Source: Thermoleophilia bacterium (GTDB lineage Bacteria > Actinomycetota > Thermoleophilia > Gaiellales > JAICJC01). Taken from it: DNA of 10,145 bases. The DNA lies in assembly GCA_025928435.1 (NCBI GenBank), contig JAICJM010000148.1:1-10145 (forward strand), in the 5' to 3' direction. The notes beneath the pieces are model-generated. The model searched no databases. It was given only the letters and a program-made list of their open reading frames with translations, and had not been told where the DNA came from. The position numbers and the translations under genes are program-made. Below are positions 5,860 through 10,145 of this stretch, piece by piece (position 1 is the stretch's first letter; each line of letters begins with the position of its first letter).

Positions 5860-5888
5860 TAGACGCCGACCGCCGTGAATGGGATACT
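5860..5888 (+). promoter_or_regulatory. Putative sigma-70-type promoter of the small basic gene
   Basis: TAGACG (5860-5865, four of six matches to TTGACA), a 17-base spacer and GATACT (5883-5888, four of six to TATAAT) are followed by GGAGG at 5901-5905 and GTG at 5910. A start of transcription near 5895 would give a leader of about 15 bases carrying the ribosome site. The ordered arrangement is the main support. The remaining intergenic DNA (5693-5859) shows no other clear element beyond a GAACGTTC palindrome. Confidence 0.4.
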
Positions 5889-5909
5889 TCGCGGCGCTAT
5901 GGAGGTGCG

Positions 5910-6080
5910 GTGGAGCAGGTGCAGATGAAAGAGGATTTGACGACGCTTCGGCAGCGTGTCGTCAGCGAGCTCGCGGCCATCGACGTCGTGGTCTGGCCGC
6001 GTCGCAAGCGCACGCGCAGGGAGCGTCTCACGCGCTTCCTGGCCCATCGCGCGCGCAAGGCGCGCCGGATGATCCTCTGA
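5910..6080 (+). CDS. Small very basic protein of unknown function
   Basis: The proposed 56-residue product has an amphipathic, mildly acidic N-terminal helix (K-E-D-L-T-T-L-R-Q-R-V-V-S-E-L) and a C-terminal half dominated by Arg and Lys (P-R-R-K-R-T-R-R-E-R-L). The charge could suit binding to nucleic acid or to acidic membrane lipids. I recognise no family. GTG at 5910 is chosen because GGAGG ends four bases before it. GTG 5919 or ATG 5925 are possible later starts, the ATG giving 51 residues. A promoter-like sequence at 5860-5888 and a hairpin just after the stop frame it as a single-gene unit. It converges on the methyltransferase gene with a 6-bp gap. The overlapping antisense frame is an upstream-shifted shadow of the methyltransferase. 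Confidence 0.5.
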   Translation: MEQVQMKEDLTTLRQRVVSELAAIDVVVWPRRKRTRRERLTRFLAHRARKARRMIL

Positions 6081-6086
6081 CGCGGC

Positions 6087-6103
6087 TCAGCGCCGCGCGC
6101 TGA
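6087..6103. terminator. Perfect 7-3-7 hairpin between convergent genes
   Basis: TCAGCGC (6087-6093), CGC, GCGCTGA (6097-6103) is a perfect inverted repeat immediately after the stop of the small basic gene and containing the stop codon of the methyltransferase. A competing stem CGCGGC/GCCGCG (6081-6086 and 6092-6097) overlaps it. It could end or protect the rightward transcript. There is no T-tract on either side, so it is not a textbook intrinsic terminator. Confidence 0.35.
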
Positions 6104-6860
6104 CGATGACGAGGGCCCGCGGCAGTCGCAGGCCCGTTTGCACACGGAACGGGGCCAGCCGGCGCTCGAGCACGCCCGCGACCCGTTCGCGCTCGGCCGC
6201 CGAGAGCGCCGCGTCCAGCCGCGTGTAGTGCCCGATCCGCCCGGCCAGGTCGCGCCAGTGCGCGCCGGCGTCGGCCGTGGCCACCTCGTCCCGCAGGACG
6301 GAGCCGTGGACGTCGGCGAGCCCGGCCCGCCGGTGGAGGCCCACGAGCTCGTCCGCGTCGCCGAGCCGCCCGAAGGCGCGGGCGAACGCGGCCCGGTCGG
6401 GGCCGAGGGCCTCCGCGACCGCCGCCCGCGGCTCTCCGAACCACGGGTTCTCGTCGATCCGCGCCCAGACGGCGGTGACGACCGTCCCGCCGGGCCGTAC
6501 AACCCGGGCCGCCTCGCGGAGCGTCGCCACCGGGTCCCGGGCGATCATCAGCGCGAGCCGGCTCGTGACCGCCGCGAACGTCCCGTCCGGGAACGGGAGC
6601 GGTTCGTTCATGTCGCCGTGGGCGAAGGTGACGCCCACTCCGGTCTCGCGCGCCCGGTCGCGGGCGGCGGCGAGGGCGTCCCTGCTCGTGTCCACGCCGG
6701 TCGTCGCAGCGCCGCGACGCGCCAGTTCGACGGTCAGCCGGCCCGAGCCGCAGCCGAGATCGAGCGCCGATTCCGGCATCCCGGCCGCTGCCAGGATCTC
6801 GGCGACCCCGAACGGGGCCGCCGTCGCCACATCTTCACCGCCCCGACACCGCAATTTCAC
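6087..6860 (-). CDS. Class I SAM-dependent methyltransferase
   Basis: The 257-residue protein has a Rossmann-like methyltransferase domain of the Methyltransf_11 / UbiE type, a soluble enzyme moving a methyl group from S-adenosylmethionine to an unidentified substrate. Motif I is L-D-L-G-C-G-S-G-R (33-41). The acidic residue at the end of strand 2 is in G-V-D-T-S (55-59). G-D-M-N-E-P-L-P-F (82-90) and the following D-G-T-F-A-A-V form motif II. R-V-V-R-P-G-G-T-V-V (119-128) forms motif III. The last 100 residues, with F-G-R-L-G-D-A-D-E-L, form the substrate-side part and give no clue to the acceptor. The start is ambiguous. GTG 6860 lies one base after GGGAGG, whereas TTG 6854 has seven-base spacing and would give 255 residues. 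A TAGGAT box on the minus strand (6884-6889) may be its -10. It stands alone, so no pathway can be read from its neighbours. Confidence 0.9.
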   Translation of the reverse strand: MKLRCRGGEDVATAAPFGVAEILAAAGMPESALDLGCGSGRLTVELARRGAATTGVDTSRDALAAARDRARETGVGVTFAHGDMNEPLPFPDGTFAAVTSRLALMIARDPVATLREAARVVRPGGTVVTAVWARIDENPWFGEPRAAVAEALGPDRAAFARAFGRLGDADELVGLHRRAGLADVHGSVLRDEVATADAGAHWRDLAGRIGHYTRLDAALSAAERERVAGVLERRLAPFRVQTGLRLPRALVIVSARR

Positions 6861-6916
6861 CCCTCCCGGCCCGGACGACCACCATCCTAGGGGTGACGCA
6901 CGGAAAAGGGGGACGG

Positions 6917-7042
6917 ATGTTCCTGATGTGGATCGCAGGAACCTGGCTGGGCGCGAACGTCGCCGTGGTCGCGCTGCTGGTCACGCTGTCCGAGCGTGGC
7001 CGCCGGCGCGAGGCCGCGTTCCCGCCCGGCACGGCAGGCTAG
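6917..7042 (+). CDS. 41-aa single-helix membrane protein
   Basis: A 41-residue open frame begins MFLMWIAGTWLGANVAVVAL. Residues 2-24 form one transmembrane helix, followed by a short basic segment (S-E-R-G-R-R-R-E) and a Pro/Gly tail, so by the positive-inside rule the C-terminus should be cytoplasmic. A purine-rich AGGGGG sits four bases before the ATG. Codon use is G/C-biased at third positions. Its TAG overlaps the TAG of the leftward HD-domain gene in a shared CTAG. Function is unknown. Proteins of this shape are common in high-GC actinobacteria and are often missed by gene callers. A TAGGAT/CCTAGG stretch at 6884-6891 lies in the 56 bp shared with the divergent methyltransferase. Confidence 0.6.
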   Translation: MFLMWIAGTWLGANVAVVALLVTLSERGRRREAAFPPGTAG

Positions 7043-7674
7043 AGGCAGCGCTCGGCCCGGTAGCGCTCGGCCAGCGCGCGGTCGGCCTCCGGCACGACCT
7101 CCGCGAGCTGCGCGAGCAGCGCCTCGAGCTCCGGCAGCATCGTGCTCTCGGGGCAACGGGCGCGGAAGATGTCGTTCATGCGGCCGTAGTACCAGAGCTG
7201 GCTCGCGGCCCCTTGCCGGAACACCTTCCAGAACCCGTCGCCGTTCAGGCCGGCGTCCCGGACGGTCGCGCGCAGGTTCGAGAGCTTGTCGGCCATCGAG
7301 ACGCGCAGGAGCGGCGCCGCCAGGTCGCCGCCGACGTGCGCGAGGTGGTCGAGATGCGCGCACTTGCGCTCCCACCAGTCCGCCTTCGGCTGCCCCTCCT
7401 CGCGGATGGAGTCGCTGCATCCTTCGACGATCTCCGCCACCGGCTCGCCGAAGCGGCCGCGGATGTCCTCGAGCCGGGTCGGGCCGCCCTGATCCTCGAC
7501 GGCGTCGTGGAGCAGCGCGGCGATCGCCTCGTCCTCCCCTCCCCGGTCCTCGAGCACGAGCGCCGCGACGCCGAGCAGGTGGGCGACGTAGGGCACGCCC
7601 GAGCCCTTGCGCACCTGGTCGGCGTGCGCCTTGGCCGCGTACGACACCGCATCCTCGAACCGGGCACTGAGCAT
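7039..7674 (-). CDS. Stand-alone HD-domain (p)ppGpp hydrolase-like protein
   Basis: The 211-residue protein is an HD-superfamily phosphohydrolase resembling the hydrolase domain of RelA/SpoT and the small MESH1-type hydrolases. Those remove the 3'-pyrophosphate of (p)ppGpp with Mn2+. The family residues are all present with the right spacing: H17 with D19-Q20-V21-R22-K23-G24, H32 (V-A-H-L), H56-D57 with E60-D61 (L-L-H-D-A-V-E-D), and D129 with N133 (M-A-D-K-L-S-N-L-R). No synthetase, TGS or ACT domain is present. A Trp/Tyr-rich segment follows (F-W-K-V-F, W-Y-Y-G-R-M). An alternative substrate such as another nucleotide, for example NADPH as reported for MESH1, is possible. It lies 23 bp after csoR in the same direction, probably the third gene of the copper operon. 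There is no clear ribosome site, and a TAGCGT box six bases before the ATG leaves a leaderless transcript possible. Confidence 0.85.
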   Translation of the reverse strand: MLSARFEDAVSYAAKAHADQVRKGSGVPYVAHLLGVAALVLEDRGGEDEAIAALLHDAVEDQGGPTRLEDIRGRFGEPVAEIVEGCSDSIREEGQPKADWWERKCAHLDHLAHVGGDLAAPLLRVSMADKLSNLRATVRDAGLNGDGFWKVFRQGAASQLWYYGRMNDIFRARCPESTMLPELEALLAQLAEVVPEADRALAERYRAERCL

Positions 7675-7697
7675 GGCGGAACGCTAGTTGACGGCGG

Positions 7698-7988
7698 TCA
7701 GTGCGTGCGGGTGAACCGTTGCACGGCCTGGAGCAGCTCGCGGGTCTTCTCCTCGGCCTCCTCGCGGCTCCCGGAGGCCAGCGCCCCCGCGACGCAGTGG
7801 TTCGCGTGCTCCTCGAGCAGCTTCTGGGCCACCGTCTCGAGCGCCGTCGAGGCGGCGCCGATCTGGGTCAGGATGTCGATGCAGTAGCGCTCGTCGGCGA
7901 CCATCTTCTCGATCCCGCGCACCTGACCCTCGATCCGGTGCAGGCGCGTGATCAGCGCCTCCTTGTCGTTCACGTAGCCGTAGGTCAC
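7698..7988 (-). CDS. csoR: Copper-sensing transcriptional repressor CsoR
   Basis: The 96-residue all-helical protein belongs to the CsoR/RcnR (DUF156) family. These repressors bind operator DNA when metal-free and release it on binding Cu+. The Cu+ ligands are C36 (R-Y-C-I-D-I-L), H61 (E-E-H-A-N-H-C) and C65, the same numbers as in Mycobacterium tuberculosis CsoR, which argues for copper rather than nickel or persulfide sensing. The N-terminal helix carries the DNA-contacting basic residues ([13 protein letters not shown]). The start is GTG at 7988, overlapping the copA stop in GTGA (7985-7988), so translation is probably coupled to copA. Together with the operator at 10112-10128 this gives a self-limiting copper response in which the repressor is made with the pump it controls. 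Confidence 0.96.
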   Translation of the reverse strand: MTYGYVNDKEALITRLHRIEGQVRGIEKMVADERYCIDILTQIGAASTALETVAQKLLEEHANHCVAGALASGSREEAEEKTRELLQAVQRFTRTH

Positions 7989-10120
7989 GCGCGTGCCTCC
8001 CGGGGGACGGCCGCGCGGATGCCGCGGAAGCGGCGCAGGCGCAGCGAGTTGCCGACGACGAACAGGCTCGACGCGGCCATCGCCGCCGCGGCGATCACGG
8101 GGTTGAGGAGGCCGGCGGCGGCCAGCGGGATCGCGGCGACGTTGTAGACGAACGCCAGGAACAGGTTGGCCCTGATGGTGCGCAGGGTGCGGCGGGCGAG
8201 CCCGATCGCGTCGACGGCAGCCCGCAGGTCGCCGGACACGAGCGTGAGGTCGCCCGCCTCGATCGCGACGTCCGTCCCCGTACCCATCGCCAGGCCGAGG
8301 TCGGCCTGGGCGAGCGCGGGCGCGTCGTTGACGCCGTCGCCCACCATCGCGACCACCTCGCCGGAGGCCTGCAGGCGGCGGATCTCCTCGACCTTGCCCT
8401 GCGGCGAGACACCGGCGACGACGCGCTCGATCCCGACCTCGCGGGCGACGGCGGCGGCCGTCTCCTGTGCGTCGCCGGTCAGGAGGACGGGCACGAGGCC
8501 CATCTCACGCAGGGCCGAGACGGCCTCGGCGCTCGTGGGCTTCACGGCGTCGCGGACCGCCAGCTCGGCGCGCCGCTCGCCGTCCCAGCTGACGGTGATC
8601 GCACCGTCGCCGCGGCCGACCTCGACGGCGTGGCCCTCCACCGTGCCGCGGACGCCCATGCCCGGGAGGTTCGTGAAGTCGCGCACGGGCGGCAGGTCGC
8701 CGGTCTCGGCCCGGGCCGCGTCGGCGACGGCGCGGCCGATCGGATGCTCGGACGCGGCCTCGACTGCACCGGCCAGCCGCAGGATCTCGGCCCGGCCCGC
8801 GCCGTTCAGCGGCGTCACCCCGGCGAGCTCCATCCGGCCCTCGGTCACCGTGCCGGTCTTGTCGAGCACGATCGTGCCGATGCGGCGCGTGCGCTCGAGG
8901 ATCTCCGGGCCGCGGATGAGGACGCCGAGCTGCGCACCCCGGCCGGTGCCGACCATGAGCGCGGTCGGCGTCGCCAGGCCGAGCGCGCACGGGCAGGCGA
9001 TGATGAGCACGGAGACGGCGGCGGTGAACGCGTCGGAGGCGGAGGCACCCGCCAGCAGCCACCCGGCCAGCGTGGCGGCCGCGATGACCATCACGACCGG
9101 CACGAAGACGGCCGAGACGCGGTCGGCGAGGCGCTGCGCGGGCGCCTTGCCGGACTGGGCCTCGTCCACCAGGGCGGCGATCCGGGCGAGCGCGGTGTCG
9201 GCGCCGACACGGGTCGCGCGCACGATCAGCCGGCCGTGCGCGTTCACGGTCGCGCCGGTGACACCGTCGCCGGGGCCGACCTCGACCGGCACCGGCTCGC
9301 CGGTCAGCATCGACCGGTCGACGGCCGAGCGGCCGTCCTCGACGACGCCGTCCGTCGCGACCGTCTCCCCCGGGCCGACGACGAACAGGTCGCCGACCGC
9401 GAGCGCGTCGATGGGCACCCGCTCCTCGCGGCCGTCGCGCAGGATGCGCACGTCGTGCGCGCCGAGCTCGAGCAGACGCCGGATGGCCTCACCGGAGCGG
9501 CGCTTGGCGCCGGCCTCGAGCAGGCGGCCCACCAGGATCAGCGTGGTCACGACGGCGGCGACCTCGAAGTACGTGTCGGTGTCGAGGCCCGCGACGAGCA
9601 CGACCGCCGACCACGACCAGGCCGCGAGCGTGCCGAGCGTGATCAGCGTGTCCATCTGGGCGACGCCGTGGCGGGCGCTGGCGATGGTCGAGCGGTGGAT
9701 GCCCCACCCCGAGTAGAAGACGACCGGCGTCGCGAGGACGAGGGAGACCCACTCCCAGCCGGAGAACCGGAGGGCCGAGATCATCCCCAAGAGCACGACC
9801 GGGACGGTCAGCGCGACGGCCACGGCCAGCCGGCGGCGCAGGGCCGCGGCCGGCTCGTCGTCGTGGTGGTGATGGCCGCCGTCGTGGCCGTGCTCGGCGG
9901 CATGGGCGGCGTAGCCGGCGGACTCGACCGCGCCGACGAGCTGCTCGACCTCGACTCCGGGCGGGCAGCGCACGGTCGCCTGCTCGGTCAGGTAGTTGAC
10001 GCTCGCGGAGACGCCGTCGACGCGGTTCAGCCCGCGCTCGACGCGGGCCGCGCACGACGCGCAGTGCATGCCCTCGATCTGCAGCCGCACCTCGCGATCG
10101 GTGGGCGCTTGATACCCCAT
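7985..10120 (-). CDS. copA: Cu+-exporting P1B-type ATPase CopA
   Basis: The 711-residue integral membrane protein pumps Cu+ out of the cytoplasm using ATP. One N-terminal metal-binding domain has G-M-H-C-A-S-C (17-23). A His/Asp-rich linker (73-88, four His in a row at 83-86) precedes the first helix. Further along are the actuator T-G-E-P (273-276), the transport motif C-P-C (376-378), the phosphorylation site D-K-T-G-T (420-424), S-E-H-P (457-460) in the nucleotide-binding domain, and G-D-G-V-N-D-A-P (594-601). The Cu+-specific residues of the last two helices are Y659-N660 and M681-x-x-S-S685. Length and order are normal for a one-domain CopA. The ATG at 10120 has no Shine-Dalgarno, and the CsoR-type operator covers it. 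Downstream it overlaps csoR by 4 bp. Copper (rather than silver only) is supported by CsoR beside it. Confidence 0.97.
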   Translation of the reverse strand: MGYQAPTDREVRLQIEGMHCASCAARVERGLNRVDGVSASVNYLTEQATVRCPPGVEVEQLVGAVESAGYAAHAAEHGHDGGHHHHDDEPAAALRRRLAVAVALTVPVVLLGMISALRFSGWEWVSLVLATPVVFYSGWGIHRSTIASARHGVAQMDTLITLGTLAAWSWSAVVLVAGLDTDTYFEVAAVVTTLILVGRLLEAGAKRRSGEAIRRLLELGAHDVRILRDGREERVPIDALAVGDLFVVGPGETVATDGVVEDGRSAVDRSMLTGEPVPVEVGPGDGVTGATVNAHGRLIVRATRVGADTALARIAALVDEAQSGKAPAQRLADRVSAVFVPVVMVIAAATLAGWLLAGASASDAFTAAVSVLIIACPCALGLATPTALMVGTGRGAQLGVLIRGPEILERTRRIGTIVLDKTGTVTEGRMELAGVTPLNGAGRAEILRLAGAVEAASEHPIGRAVADAARAETGDLPPVRDFTNLPGMGVRGTVEGHAVEVGRGDGAITVSWDGERRAELAVRDAVKPTSAEAVSALREMGLVPVLLTGDAQETAAAVAREVGIERVVAGVSPQGKVEEIRRLQASGEVVAMVGDGVNDAPALAQADLGLAMGTGTDVAIEAGDLTLVSGDLRAAVDAIGLARRTLRTIRANLFLAFVYNVAAIPLAAAGLLNPVIAAAAMAASSLFVVGNSLRLRRFRGIRAAVPREARA

Positions 10121-10128
10121 AGGGGTAT
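10112..10128. promoter_or_regulatory. CsoR-type copper operator covering the copA start codon
   Basis: ATACCCC (10112-10118), ATA, GGGGTAT (10122-10128) is a perfect 7-3-7 inverted repeat. A/T-rich ends around runs of C and G (TACCCC...GGGGTA) are the hallmark of CsoR operators. The centre coincides with the copA ATG (10118-10120 on the minus strand), and the right arm touches the candidate -10 box. Bound CsoR would block initiation directly, and Cu+ would release it. Confidence 0.85.
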
Positions 10129-10132
10129 GGTA
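10127..10132 (-). promoter_or_regulatory. Candidate -10 box of a leaderless copA promoter
   Basis: Minus-strand TACCAT is followed by six bases and the copA ATG, so transcription should start at or next to the A of ATG. No ribosome site is present, which fits a leaderless mRNA. The -35 region would lie beyond the window edge. The last two bases of the box are within the operator. Confidence 0.5.
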
Positions 10133-10145
10133 GCAGCGCTCGCCC

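Noticed and set aside
6277..7887. Rightward open frame of about 536 codons crossing the methyltransferase, HD and csoR genes
   Set aside because: It overlaps three well-supported genes on the other strand and also the 41-aa gene. Composition is typical of a shadow frame.
8166..9716. Rightward open frame of about 516 codons opposite copA
   Set aside because: Ser/Arg/Thr/Pro-rich low-complexity translation, antisense to a complete CopA.
1..10145. CRISPR array, tRNA, rRNA, insertion sequence or phage genes
   Set aside because: No regularly spaced repeats, no transposase or integrase-like protein, no tRNA cloverleaf or rRNA-like stretch was seen. Most of the window is accounted for by the listed genes.

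Overview
The window is about 10 kb of very high-GC chromosomal DNA, with G or C at nearly every third codon position. The gene content points to a high-GC actinobacterial lineage: a CsoR copper sensor, a PspA-PspAA pair, tiny one-helix membrane proteins and several starts that look leaderless. A Ccm (System I) cytochrome c assembly operon is unusual for mainstream actinobacteria, so I lean towards a deep-branching class such as Thermoleophilia. That placement is inference from gene content, not a database result. I see no mobile element, prophage, CRISPR array, rRNA or tRNA, and no gap of more than about 220 bp without a gene.

Left part (1-4616). A palindromic element at the edge (1-27) precedes a rightward multi-helix membrane protein of unknown function. 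It meets a long leftward gene set head to head at a shared CTAG. In transcription order the leftward set is: a 73-aa unknown protein, ccmE (haem chaperone with a Cys-x-x-x-Tyr haem site instead of His-x-x-x-Tyr), ccmF (haem lyase, apparently starting at CTG), a short CcmI-like membrane protein, pspA and pspAA. The last five are separated by 22 bp or less or overlap by 4 bp. Haem attachment to c-type cytochromes and membrane-stress protection therefore seem to be co-expressed.

Middle part (4617-7042). This is a run of small, mostly single genes in alternating directions: a secreted or anchored SIMPL-domain protein, a 76-aa Cys-rich (possibly zinc-binding) protein, a 56-aa very basic protein with a recognisable promoter, a class I SAM-dependent methyltransferase, and a 41-aa single-helix membrane protein.

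Right part (7039-10145). A leftward copper operon holds copA (P1B-type Cu+ exporter), csoR (copper-sensing repressor) and an HD-domain protein with all expected residues of a stand-alone (p)ppGpp hydrolase. A perfect 17-bp CsoR-type operator is centred on the copA start codon, and a -10-like box six bases upstream suggests a leaderless copA mRNA. Cu+ released from CsoR would open this promoter and so raise both the exporter and its repressor.

Overall this is mostly ordinary housekeeping and accessory sequence. The points worth a second look are the Cys-type CcmE, the CTG start of ccmF, the ccm-psp linkage, the copA operator geometry, the alarmone hydrolase in the copper operon, and two convergent gene pairs that share a CTAG as both stop codons.
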